Below are positions 45,265 to 56,599 of a DNA stretch of 64,000 bases, one piece after another (position 1 is the first letter of the stretch; each line of letters begins with the position of its first letter). The notes under the pieces are model-generated. The model saw only the letters and a program-made list of their open reading frames with translations, was not told the DNA's origin and made no database searches. This DNA comes from Scolanthus callimorphus (Eukaryota > Cnidaria > Anthozoa > Actiniaria > Edwardsiidae), in NCBI GenBank assembly GCA_033964015.1, contig CM066916.1, forward strand, positions 10,394,501 to 10,458,500, in the 5' to 3' direction. The translations under genes and the position numbers were made by a program.

Positions 45265-48200
45265 ATGAACGCGAGCAACTTTTCACTTTGCGAGCGATTC
45301 ATTCCACAAAGCTACGTCCAGCAAGCCCAAAATGCGAGAAAAAGCATAGAGAACGACTTCAAAAACTTTCTGGAGCATGTAAGTTTTGTAAAACATCATA
45401 GGTTCTCACAATATTGGCAGTAAATCATAATTGTTTTTGTTCCTTTCTGAAGTGCGCGCTCGGTGCCCTTCCTCGAGAAAAAAGCGCGCGCATTTTCCCA
45501 TATCTATCCAGACGGCTTTATGCTGCAGAAAATGAGTGAAAATGCGTGTTTAATTCACGATTTAGAATGTAATAGAGTATAAAGTCAGTATCCACTGATA
45601 GGGTGACCGGTGCTCTGGTGCCTCGTTTTCGTTTTTTTCAACAGGCAACACACTTCCTTTGCTGACTTGTCAAACCCAAAGCCTTATAGTTGCTCAGCCG
45701 TCGGATGACAAGCATTTTTGCCATTTTATTAATGATTTTGAATGATACTCCCTTATTTATACGCCATATACAAAGTCCAGTCTTTATCTTAGGGTCTCCT
45801 ATAAGCACTCATTCCCATTCCCAGAACAGGCGTCTGGGGGCAATGCCCCCCCCCCCCCCACAGGCGGCACTAGTTTTTGACCCCCCCCATGCATCCAGAA
45901 TTTCCAAAATGGTTTACCCCCCCCCCCCCCCCCCCCATTCTCTATCTATCCAATGGCGGCGAAGACTGTTTTTCGCGCGTGAAATAACATTCTTTTCTTT
46001 CTGAAAAACGCTATTTTAGCAGACTGAAAAACACGCAAACTCCTTCAGAAGTTGGGCATCTTCAGACCCCCCTTGTGACAAGAAATCCAGCTTCGAAAAC
46101 CCCACCTTGCAATCAGAATTCCGAGCTCTTAAACCCCCATCCCTTCGGAATTTCCAAATGCCGCCCATGGGGGGTACCTTTATTTTCTGGAATTGCCCAA
46201 TGGGCGATTCAAGCGTGCGCTTTCTTTATTCAGAAATGCCCAAGCCATGTTGTTTTGTTTGAGAAATCTCAAACATTTACCGACATGCAGTGTGTGTGCG
46301 CGTTATAATGGAATCGTTCATTCTTATTGGCTAATAGGAAATCTGAACTAATGGATGAGTGAATGACCATGGATGATCTAGAATCTAGGGGTGCTTCTCA
46401 TTTATCACCAATTTTCGGTAATACCAGTTGGGAATCAAATGGAAAGCATCATTCCCGGGAAAGATTTTCGGAAATTTGGGATAACCTTTTGAGCTTTCCA
46501 AGAATCCATTTTTCCCCTAGAAAGATGCTTTCCATTTTATTTCCAACCAGTATTACTAAAAATTTATGGTACCAGTAAATGGCATGGGAAGGACCACAGC
46601 CTATTATGATTCCCAGTCGAGACACTCACACGACTTTTCGGTTTGGACCATTGCATTTGACCATAGGAATTCCCGGAAACTCAAACTGAAACATGGTACA
46701 TGGATATCACCCTAGGACTTCTGACTTGTCAACTACTAGAGCCTTCAGCATGACCAAGAGGCTCTGAGGATGAGAATGTTTATTTAAAGATGTTTATACC
46801 AGTCATGAACTCCGGAGGCTGTGAGAAAAATGGGCTTTTAATGTGTTTCATCTTAGGGGTTCCAATTTTCCACTTTTACTTACTGCTAGTTTTCCACAAA
46901 ATATTTTGCTTGGTTGTGTTAGAGAAAGTTGCCAGTTGATGGATGGGATGATGCAAAAATTGAACTACTTCTGCAAGAACTATCTGTTATGGACAGCAAC
47001 AATTTTCCAGGCAAGTGATAAATTTGCTATTAGGTTAGAAAATAACTGGGATACGCCTTTTAATGGGTGATTGGATTTTTTTCAGGTAATGTAGGGGCTG
47101 GAGAGAGAGAAGGGAGAGTTGCATCTTCTCTGGTTGCAAGAAGACATTTCAGGTGTGTATCGTACTGTGACAAAACATAGGAGTTATATGTGTTGAAAAA
47201 TGACATATTTACCATTTGCAATGCCCCTCAATAATGTTAACATGCAATTAGGCATGCGAGGGCAGGCCCGTAGCCTGCATGAAGTGAGCGAGGTACTGAT
47301 CACCTCTGTAAAAATTAACAAAAAATTTACTGAAAGAACCAGAACCGAATTTAAAATGACAGCCTTAGCTGTTAAAGTCACAGAAAAATGGAAATCTGGC
47401 TCACTCTGCCCCAGTAACAATTTTTTTCTTGCTATGGGCCTGGAGAGGAACTAGAATCCCATATTCATTAAAAGCCTGTATCATCCTACACTTCCTCCTA
47501 TTATCTAACAAAACCCTGTATCCCAATCCTCCATATTTGATAAAAATCCTTCTTCCCATAGTCTCCCTTGCAATGGTAGCATCCTTTATTACAGTCTATC
47601 TATTGCAACCTTTACCTTACACTATGTGCTATAGTGTGGATTTTACTGTAAATATAACCAGTGAATGCTTGGCACCTGGGCTCTAAGAAAAAAATGAAAA
47701 AGTGATCCTAATTGCAGCAATCATATGGGGATTGTCGGTCACAGGGGGGAATCGTTGTATGACTGACACAAAGCCAATGCAAGGGTGACTAACTTCTCAA
47801 GGATCAAGCATACTCCAGGATGGTGTGACGTTTTTTTGTACAGTACGGCATGATGTATTCTTTCGTAGGTTATCCCATGGGATTGGCAGGTCTGGTGACA
47901 TAGCTGCCATCCAACCCAAGGCGGCAGGGTCCTCTCTGCTTATGAGGCTGACAAATTGTATGGCTCTTGATGTCATCAAACTTGCTGGTAAGAAAGAAAA
48001 AATATAGTGTGATCATCCCCTGGTCTCACTCTTTAAAGGCCTCCACCACCAACCAGTAGCCTTTGTGCCCTGTTTTTTGTCAAATTGATCCATTGTTTTT
48101 GGGCTGCTCTGATTGGCTTATGGCCCACAAAGGCTGTCGATTGATGATGGCCATTTAAGATTTCAGTACTAACATGAAGAAAGGGTCAGAAACTATTGTA

Positions 48201-51200
48201 TTCTGTGTTAGCTTTGTTCTTTGTTTGACTAATTGGAATCATTTATCTCAGGTCCTTGAGCAACCCTTGTCAGATATGTCAGTGGCAAAGAACCAAAGTT
48301 TTATGATATGATTTTATATTGTGTGGTTCCAGAAAATATCCCCCCCCCCCCTCACTGAAGGGATTGGAAATTCCAGAGGGGTCAATTTATCTGATTTCTT
48401 CCATACAAATACTGTATTTTCCTTTGGAAATTCCGAAAGGGTGGGTCCTTTTCAACACCATTCCATGGGGGGGCCAGAGGGGTGGGTGGGTCCTTTTCAA
48501 CACCCTTCCATGGGCGGGGGGGGGGGGGGGGGGAGGGGCGAATATGGTTATTTTCTGGATCCACACAATCCCATTTTTATAACATGGAAAGATACAAAAA
48601 TGTGAACAAAATAGTGTCTCCTTCCCCCTCCCCCCCAAAAAAAAAATAAGAAAGAAACAAAGAAAGCCAAAGTAAGTAATTAATTACGCCACACCACTGA
48701 TATCTGTGGAGGCCATGTGACAGCCCTTTTTCCTCAACTACAGTAGGTGTAACCTTTATACTTTGAGTATGTAAGGTACTCACCCCTTGTACTGTACACC
48801 TGTATCCACCACTGACAAAGATACTGGTTGGTGAAGAATAGTTTTTTCAAGCTCAGATGTACTTTTAAAATCCCCAACTTCAGGTGTGAAGTCTGCAGCT
48901 GCTTGTTTGGTGTTGCCCCTAGCAACAGGGATGAGCCTCGTCATGGTGTTTCTCACCTTACGACAAGCTCGACCCAAGGCCAAATATGTGATATGGCCCA
49001 GGATCGACCAGAAGTCTTGTTTTAAATGTATATTAACAGCAGGTATGGTTTTGATTGTTTGTTTAGAAACAAATAAGGATGGGAGTTTGGCAGCATACAG
49101 TGTATAAGCAGGCAGTAGGATTACGGGTCTGCCATAATTGACCTGGATGTCCTGCCCTTGTTTTAAGTTGTATTCTGCATTTTTTCATGCGTGTCTGTTT
49201 AGATACTGGCATGTAACCTTAATGGGGCAAAGCTAATTAATATAAATGAAAATTAACTAGTAAGAGTGTTCCTGGCCTGCTGTAGATGGAGTGAAGTTGC
49301 CAAATGAAATCTCGTAGTTAGGGCATGGTCACGGTCACGGCGTGACACAACTTTGTTGCGGCACTTTTCACAGCCATACAAAATCTGTTGTATGATTTAC
49401 AAGTAGGATGACCCATATCTGGTATATCACTTTACATAAAAGCAAAAAAAAAAAACATTTATTTTTGGCTTGATCATCTGTGCTTGTTGCAGGTTTTGAA
49501 CCTGTAGTTGTAGAAAACAGTTGCGAGGGGGATGAGCTGAGGACTGATATAGCAACAGTGGAACAAAAGATCAAAGAACTTGGTAGTGATAATATCTTAT
49601 GTGTCATGACAACCACAAGCTGTTTTGCCCCTCGAGTACCTGACAGGTAGGGTATAGTCACAGTCAGCAGCGGCATAGACTGCTTGCAGTCCCTTCTTTG
49701 GTGAACGTCTGTAAATCAAGAGAAAGTCCTAATTCATGATCAGTGGAACAGCACTTCGCCACAGGGGAGTTTCACTGGAGGAGCGCAGAAGGTGTGACAA
49801 TGGCATCAGCGCCGGAGGCATGAGAGAGCATCTTCTTTTGCCGCTTTCTCCCCATGGCGCTGCTTGTTACCCGATACCCACAATGTAGACTCCCTCCTGA
49901 GCTGGAAATACAAGCATGCAAACAAACTACAATGTAGCTAGGACTAGGACTTCTCTCGATTTATGGACGTTCAACAAAGAAAAGACTACAAGCAGTTTAG
50001 CAGTCTAGCAGTAGCACTGTAATCCATTTTTTAATAATACTCTGTAGCTGATAAAACAAGACCTTCAATTATGTCCGCAGGGCGTAGCCAGCACTTATGA
50101 GAGGGGGGGGGGGGGGGGGGGGGTCCAAAATTCAAAAAATAAAAAACTCCACATATAGATCTCGGGGAAAAACTAGCGTTTGAAGAAATTTGCTAAATTT
50201 TATTGGAGCTTTTATTTGTTGTCTATTAAATATTTACAATTTTAGTAGTAAGTCGGTCCAGAACAGAGGCGAGGGGGGGTTCCGCTGTGGGAGAGGAGGG
50301 GTTCCGGAAACCCCTGGAACCCCCCTGGCTACGCCCCTGGTCCGGTTCAATTTTTAGCTGCAGTGGCGAGAATGAGGATGACAATGTAATTGACAATAAT
50401 TATTCTTGACCCATACGATAGGTTAGAAGAGGTTGCCAAGCTTTGTAAGGAGCAAGGGGTTCCTCATGTGGTGAACAATGCATATGGAGTCCAGTCATCC
50501 AAGTGTATGCATCTAGTACAGCAGGTGGGCTATATGATGAGACTGTTTTTATCTTCATGGTACATATACTTTATAATCAAGGGTGGATTCAGAAGGACAT
50601 TGGTTGGTGTACTGGGCACCAAGATGGTTCTAAGAATTCCCTACAATATTAACTTTTCATAAAGGCCTGTTGCACACTTGCAATTTTTGTCACGTGAGTC
50701 GTACGAATTTTTCTCGCACTCAAACATGGTGTAACTCGGCGGAATCTGCCGCGATTTTTGTCGCGTGATGTCGCGGAGATTTCAAACATGTTCGAAACTC
50801 TTTGCAACTTCATGCAATTTGAAGAGAAGAGAGCACAGAAATCGCACAGGATGTGTACCTCGTCTAAACAAGAGAGTTGGAGTTGGAATTGCAACTCGCG
50901 TGAGAAAAATCGTTGTGACAAATGCAACAAAAATCGCATACATGTCATGCCTAACCTCTCTCTGCCTGTTCAGAAGCTACCCTCTTTTAAGAATTAAATT
51001 TATTTACAATAGGGTGCATAGGTTCAACACTTCTGCATTAATTATTTCTCCTCTGAATCATGATAAATCTTGCTCTTCCTGTCCTCTTTTCTTCCACCAC
51101 AGGCAGCCCGTGTTGGCCGTGTAGATGCATTTGTCCAGAGCACTGATAAGAACTTCATGGTACCTGTTGGGGGTACTGTGGTAGCAGGGTTTGATGCCAA

Positions 51201-54060
51201 GTTTATTGATGACGTCAGTAAGACGTATCCTGGTGAGTTTGTTGTGCTTTTAGGGACTTTAATTTGCGACAATTGCAACAACGACGGGTTAAAGAACAAT
51301 GCATACCCTTATTAACCGAGCGTGAGGGCCATACGGTAAGTTATGGACCTGATAATTTTTCAGCCTTCTTATAGCACGGTTGATTAGATATTTATTATAT
51401 AGCATTTGACTTTTCGGGTGACAAAAATGCGAGCGGAAAGGGCACAGAAAAAAAATGTGTAAACAGAGCGCACTGTCAGAAATTCATGAAAAATGACCGC
51501 ATTTTGGTGTGAACAGAATTAGTAAATATAGTAAAGAGAATGCCAGGGAAATAATGACATGATAATGCACACCAGGTCGCGCCTCGGCAACGCCCTCTAT
51601 CGACTTGTTCATTACCCTGCTGTCTCTCGGATCACGTGGCTATGAAGAACTGCTGAAGCAAAGAAAGGTTAGAACGAATCCTATCCAGTTTAGCCCAGAA
51701 ACGTATAAGGTATTACCGAATTTATTGTGATTGAGTTTCTAGTGATTGTGTTTCTAGGTAAATAAAAATACTCATCGAGCACTTACTGTTTATTGTAGGA
51801 GGTATATAATTATTTATCTGAAGGCCTCTCAAGAATTGCGAGCTCACATGGCGAGAGGCTGCTGAACACCAAACACAATCCAATCTCGCTAGGTACGTTA
51901 TTCACTGCTCGAAATTTAATTCATATTTTTTTACCAAAACGGCGGCCGAAAATACAAGGTACAATATGTAAAATATGTGGCGTTTCATGTATTTCCTGTA
52001 AAATAGTATCAACTCAAAAGGCGATGCACGGCGGTCAGTGCATCACTCCCCACTCCGCCACTGCATATTGTTGACTTTATTGGCTGTAATTTCGGCCCCT
52101 GCCATCGCTGCAATAGTACAGGAGTATGTGGTAAACTAGGGCGGGATTGACAATTTTGGTTAGAGGTTTGGGCTTGCCCTGTTGAAATGTATTAAAAGTA
52201 CCGTTTGATCTTCGTTTAAATTGTAAGAGTTCCACTCTTGTTAACTTGTGGACATGCGAATTGTCGTGAAGGGCCTTCAGTGATATCATTACCACGGCTC
52301 ACTGCTTAAATACTTCCAGGCTTATCCGAATCTCAAGTGCAGACTATATCAGAATTCCGTACTATAGTTCCATAACTTGAATAAAGCTGCCAAAGGGGTG
52401 TTGCGAGATAGTCGAGATAGCGCTATTCACTGTTTATCAACATCGCCATTGTAATGCTGATGCTCCAACCGTAAATTAAATAGTGCCCTTTGTTCTGTGA
52501 ACCAATCCATCTCTGGTTGGCACAATAACAATGGATGACGTCAGCGTGAACAGCGCTATGCATGATACCATCAGCAAGCAGTGTTCTAAGGTGCTAGGGT
52601 CCTCGTTAAACGACTAAATCGGCTAACGGTGTTTACATCTTGTTGCCACCCAATTCAGATCGGGTGGCAACAAAATGTAAACACCGTTAGCCGATTTGGT
52701 CTGTGGTCACTAGACTTACGCTGCACGTATTCACGCGCTGATGGTAGCCGTGTTTTGATTCTCTTTTCCTAGCTATGTCCATAGAGCACGTTACAGCTCG
52801 TGGGTTAGAGGTTGCAACCTCTAGTGACACCACCCAGCTCGGCTCCATGTTATTCACAAGACGTGTGTCTGGCGCGAGGTGAGTTAAGAACGTCCACAAC
52901 CTGCTCCCAGCTGGTTCAATAGAGTAAACCATTTTCACTGGTCTCATTGTGCTATATAAGTTAGGGGAGGAGACCTGGCGGACCTCCTGAATGCGAATGA
53001 GGTGGGAATGAAACGGAGCACCGCCAGGTCTACACAATGGGACCAAGGGCAACTCCTTGGAATAGCTATATTCATGAGTTTATGCCTTCTATACGCACTA
53101 ATTAGCCCAGTGAAAATAGCACAGTTAGTACAACGTTGACTCATGAAATACCCAGCGGCGTAGCCAGGAATTTCTGAAGGGGGGGCCGGATAGTGGAAAC
53201 ATGGGACGAAAATGCGCAAAGTTTCTACAGCAAATACAGTAAATGTATGGGAAAATTCCGAGAAAGGGGGGCCCCCCCCTGGACCCCCCTGGCTACGCCC
53301 CTGATACCGGGTCGTGGTTTCGTGTCCCACAGGAGTCACGATTTTTTTTTCTGCGAAAATATTGATTTCGTTGATTCGGTAGTATTTCTCTTGAGGCAGC
53401 ATTGCCCGAAAAAATTATTATATAGGCTGTAAAGCCACCTACACGTTAGGCTGCAACATTATGTTACATATCCTCGGTGACGGAACGCTTGCATTATATG
53501 GTTCCAAGATCGTGCTTGGTGAACGGCAAAAACAACAACAACAAAAAACACAACGACGAACTTATGTTCACAGTCACGCACTGTTCGCGTGATCGGCGAT
53601 CATGGCTAAATCACGTGAGCACTGCTCTAATAGACCAATGTCCATATATCCCAATTCTTACTTGGATTCGAGGCTTAGGGGAATAAAAGAATCATTTTTC
53701 GACGCCGATGTCTTTCCTTTGTTTTATTTCCCTGAGACTCGAAATTGGTCTATATGACTCACGGGAGTCTTTGCCTTTTCTTGATATAGGGTCGTCGCGC
53801 CTGGGGCTACTAAAGACATTGGCGGTCATGTGTTCACTGGTTGGGGTGCGCATGCTAATAACTACCGCTGTGCGTATATAACGGCGGCGGCAGCGATAGG
53901 GATGAGCAAGTCTGACGTTGATACATTCTTGGGGAGACTCGATAAATGTTTGGCTAAATTTAGTGCCATGGAAACGCCGGAACATTCACTGAAAAGCACT
54001 GAGAACACTGACGAGAGGGAAGAAAAGGAGAAAATACAGGCAGCAGACAAAGAGAGTTGA
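45265..54060 (+). CDS. SEPSECS: SEPSECS, O-phosphoseryl-tRNA(Sec):selenocysteinyl-tRNA synthase
   Basis: Twelve exons in phase: 45265-45378, 46923-47010, 47086-47152, 47869-47987, 48884-49042, 49493-49646, 50422-50524, 51103-51232, 51576-51667, 51799-51892, 52773-52878, 53790-54060 (TGA). 498 residues, against 501 in human. This PLP enzyme converts phosphoseryl-tRNA(Sec) and selenophosphate to Sec-tRNA(Sec), the last step of selenocysteine synthesis. The PLP lysine falls at K284 ([11 protein letters not shown]), the same number as in human. The phosphate-binding loop GIGRSGD with R97, S98 and Q105 is intact, as are NNAYGVQ and TTSCFAPR. The enzyme should be active, so the organism makes selenoproteins. 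Intron 2 has a GC donor. A MITE begins 13 bp after the stop codon. Confidence 0.96.
45838..46198. mobile_element. G/C-tract MITE, SEPSECS intron 1
   Basis: The right end (TTTTCTGGAATTGCCC, then AAT at 46199-46201) matches the 12409-12654 element end. The half next to it is its inverted equivalent (CCGCCCATGG, GGAATTTCCAAATG). The left end is eroded and the start is approximate. Long C-runs lie at 45846-45858 and 45919-45936. Confidence 0.65.
46407..46568. mobile_element. TIR element, SEPSECS intron 1
   Basis: TCGGTAATACCAGTTGGGAA and AAATGGAAAGCATC at the left are mirrored by GATGCTTTCCATTTTATTTCCAACCAGTATTAC at the right. It is about 160 bp and non-coding. Confidence 0.75.
48321..48566. mobile_element. 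MITE, TTCCAGAAAATAT family, SEPSECS intron 4
   Basis: The ends GTGTGGTTCCAGAAAATATC and TATTTTCTGGATCCACAC are inverted with few mismatches. C-runs lie at the left and a long G-run at the right. CTTTTCAACACC(A/C)TTCCATGG is repeated. The flanks are ATT at the left and AAT at the right, so the target duplication is not clear here. Confidence 0.8.
49670..50006. mobile_element. TIR element, SEPSECS intron 6
   Basis: AGACTGCTTGCAGTCCCTTC and GAACGTCTGTAAATCAAGAG at the left are mirrored by CTCGATTTATGGACGTTC and GACTACAAGCAGT at the right. A related family forms the outer ends of 56600-57095. Confidence 0.7.
50078..50339. mobile_element. MITE, CAGGGGCGTAGCCAG family, copy 2, 5-bp TSD
   Basis: GTCCG flanks both sides (50073-50077 and 50340-50344). 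The left end CAGGGCGTAGCCAGC is inverted at the right (CCTGGCTACGCCCCTG). It contains a poly-G tract after the left end. It is in SEPSECS intron 6. Confidence 0.88.
50661..50945. mobile_element. MITE, second copy of the 8185-8520 family, SEPSECS intron 7
   Basis: It matches 8185-8520 over long blocks (TTTTGTCGCGTGATGTCGC, AGAAGAGAGCACAGA, AATTGCAACTCGCG). The ends are inverted (TGCAATTTTTGTCACG versus GTGACAAATGCAACAAAAAT). It lacks the small hairpin present in the first copy. Confidence 0.75.
52616..52697. repeat. 82-bp near-perfect palindrome, SEPSECS intron 10
   Basis: Arms of 36 bp starting AAATCGGCTAACGGTGTTTA are mirrored with one mismatch around a short loop. It resembles a hairpin MITE. 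Confidence 0.88.
52934..53046. mobile_element. MITE related to 19628-19765, SEPSECS intron 11
   Basis: The left TGGTCTCATTGTGCTATATAA with GACCTGGCGGAC and the right CACAATGGGACCA form inverted ends. The family also appears inverted near 56480-56545. Confidence 0.65.
53153..53303. mobile_element. MITE, CAGGGGCGTAGCCAG family, copy 3, 5-bp TSD
   Basis: ATACC flanks both sides (53148-53152 and 53304-53308). The left end CAGCGGCGTAGCCAGG is inverted at the right (CTGGCTACGCCCCTG). The interior GGATAGTGGAAACATGGGAC also occurs at about 55046-55066 as a fragment without ends. It is in SEPSECS intron 11. Confidence 0.88.
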
Positions 54061-55255
54061 CAAGTACTATTTAGACCCGTCAACATGATTGCGTTTTCGT
54101 TTGAAAATGCCACTTGTTTGTTGCGGATACGGCGGTCATCCACACGTATACGATGAAAACGATGACCGAAAACGCAAATTTTTGTAAACGCTTTCTAGAG
54201 TGTGGACGCCTGAAAACGGAACTTGAAACCGAAATGACGATGACGTCAGATTCTCACTGCGCATGCATTGCACATGCGCAATACGGCTCATTAGCGTTTT
54301 TAAAACGATACACCGTATTCGTGTGGACGGACAGAAACGCTTTGAAAACGCTACGTGTGGACGCGATTTTTTTCTAAACGCAAAGGAATAATAGCGTTTC
54401 CAAAACGAAAACTCAATCGTGTGGACGGGGTCTTAGGCTTGATTTATATTGACAATTTAATAAATGAATATATGAGTGTACATGCACGCCTATTCTTTCA
54501 CGGTGCACCATTAGAATAGTACCATTCAAATAGCACCAGAAAATAACCACACATTAGGACGAACTCCTCAGATTTTCTCGCAGAAAAATGTATGTTTTGG
54601 TCTTCCTGTGTCAGCAAGCGCGCAACAAAGTTGGCGGGAATATAGGCGAGAAAAATATAAAGTGTGCAGTCCAGATCGGAAGCCGAGAGAAAGGAACCTC
54701 TCGAACCCATTGCTCGATGTACAGCGCTCTACGACCATAGTCTGCCAGCCAACATCTGCAACCCTATCCGGGTTCCAGGTAGAAGTTTTCTTGTGTTGTT
54801 TGTATTGGTCTTGCCTGAGTGACCGTGGTCTTGTTTTCCTACATCCTGGTTACACTAACGCTAATTAAGGCTCTGTCAATCAAAGTGCGGCGCTAGAGGC
54901 GGAGCTCCAGTGTCTTCTGATATCAAGTTGAAGGAGGGAGCAGGCGCTCCAGCCGCAGCTGCTTTGCGTGTTTGCTTTGTCCGTTGGGGGGAAAGTTTCA
55001 GAAAAAAAGCCATCATCATTAGGAGAGGATCCAGGAATTTCAGAAAGGGGCGCCGGATAGTGAAAACATGGGACGAAAGTGTGCAAATTTCCTTCATCAA
55101 CAACAGTAAATGTATGGGAAAATCTCCCTAGAAAGGGGAGCCTGGTCATTCAGACGAAACGAACCCCACCAAGATGGCGAATCTGGTTCATGAACAAGTA
55201 AATTACACCCAGGGGTACAGCAGGACCAAGTTGATTTGATAAAATTACACTTTCC
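54061..55255. other. Convergent intergenic region, SEPSECS / coiled-coil gene
   Basis: A MITE fills 54073-54434. A fragment of the CAGGGGCGTAGCCAG family interior sits at about 55030-55135 without its ends. I see no coding exon. Confidence 0.6.
54073..54434. mobile_element. MITE with GACCCCGTCCACAC-type ends, SEPSECS 3' flank
   Basis: The left end AGACCCGTCAACATGATTGC and the right end GTGTGGACGGGGTCT are inverted. The interior has many AAAACG/CGTTTT units. It starts 13 bp after the SEPSECS stop, so the 3' UTR probably runs through it. A related element is at 56820-57004. Confidence 0.75.
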
Positions 55256-56200
55256 TCAGATGGGCGGGAGGGCCCTTCCTGGAGCCATCCTTGGTACCCA
55301 TTTCGCTTGGGTACCCTGTTGTAACGGGTCTCCGATCTCAACCGAACCTCGTCGACGTTCTAAATTCAGCTGCCGTTCGAGTTCGGCCGGATTCGGAAGA
55401 GACCCTCGCCGCCTATGAGGATCGAACCCGACAGGTTTTAGAAAGTGCGAGCTTTGCTTCGGCTTCGTCGGAGGCGATGGTTGCGCAACTGGAACCTTCG
55501 TGATAAAAAACGTCGATTCGTCCTCCGAGCGGTCATCAATTGGCTCGGAAGATTGTGATCTTTCGATCGCAGGCAAAACCACTTTATTTGACGACTTGTC
55601 ATTTACGTTGTCTAAAGTGGAAAGATTTTCGCACGACTTTGATAGTTGATTTGAGGAATTAACTCTCAGTCTATTAGGTGAACCATCAAATAGATTTTCG
55701 CTCGATTTGGAAAGGTGTTTCGGACCGAGCGGAAGCTCTAAGGGATCCAAAAATGGCATCGAACCGGATCGGACACGGTGCTTTCCTGTTCGGAGATCAT
55801 TCGGCATTGCCGAAGTGGACTGCGGACGCATCCGACGGCCATTCTGCCCTGTCGCGGACAACAACTTCTGTCGCTTTTCCTCAAAAATCTTCTCTTGTTT
55901 TTGTTGAAGTTTATTCATCTTTTTAATCATCTCCTTCTGTTCCTTCGTCATGGAGCACATAGACACGATTTTTTGTCGATCGAGATCTTTCACCTCTTTG
56001 GTGTGTTTCTGGCTCCAGTATATGTTGGACGCGTACAAGTTCTCGATATCCGAGCGAGACTGGAGCAAGAATGACTCGTAAAAAGCGTCCTCCACGGGCG
56101 TGCGTTCGCGCTCTGTGACGTCATCGAGGGAGCTGGTCCTCGTCTCCTTGGTAACCTTAAGGGTAGGGGTCTGGGCCCCACTTGTCATCTCTGTTAGAGC
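55256..56200 (-). CDS. Unrecognised coiled-coil, Ser-rich protein, last exon
   Basis: One long open exon on the minus strand begins after an acceptor (CCATCTACAG, exon from 56200) and ends at TGA (55258-55256). An in-frame ATG at 56188 would give 310 residues; upstream coding exons are possible and were not found. Visible features are an acidic start (DDVTERERTPVEDAF), a conserved-looking SFLLQSRSDIENLYASN and a charged helix/coiled coil (KEQKEMIKKMNKLQQKQEK). A Ser/Pro/Arg-rich tail follows, with SKSSENLF and SKSCENL repeats and RRRGSL/RRRGSV, which resemble basophilic kinase sites. There is no signal peptide or membrane segment. I do not recognise the family. Composition and the lack of stops support a real gene. 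Confidence 0.7.
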   Translation of the reverse strand, partial: ALTEMTSGAQTPTLKVTKETRTSSLDDVTERERTPVEDAFYESFLLQSRSDIENLYASNIYWSQKHTKEVKDLDRQKIVSMCSMTKEQKEMIKKMNKLQQKQEKIFEEKRQKLLSATGQNGRRMRPQSTSAMPNDLRTGKHRVRSGSMPFLDPLELPLGPKHLSKSSENLFDGSPNRLRVNSSNQLSKSCENLSTLDNVNDKSSNKVVLPAIERSQSSEPIDDRSEDESTFFITKVPVAQPSPPTKPKQSSHFLKPVGFDPHRRRGSLPNPAELERQLNLERRRGSVEIGDPLQQGTQAKWVPRMAPGRALPPI

Positions 56201-56599
56201 CTGTAGATGGAAACATACCAAGACACATTACGATGATGATAATCATGATTTTATCATCATAATTATCTTCCTCGCCATCATTGATGACGGGGGGCTTACT
56301 AACATCAATGGCCTCATTAGTGTGAATATAAGGAATGCGCGCATTAGCATATTGGCCATTCGCTGCTCCTTGCGCAGTCAGGGCGCGCCTACCGTCCGGC
56401 TACCCCCTTTGGCATGTGTTCATCTCGTTGTGCTCCCGGGCCCTGGCTAGCCCTTCTCGCTTTTGTCTTTCCCGCAATCACTGGGCTCGCCAGGTCTCCT
56501 TCCCATAACTTATATGACCACAATGAGACCAGTGAGGATATATTACTGTTATCATTGTCGGTTTGAAATGTGATGGTGGGCTATCCAACTATCCAGTTG

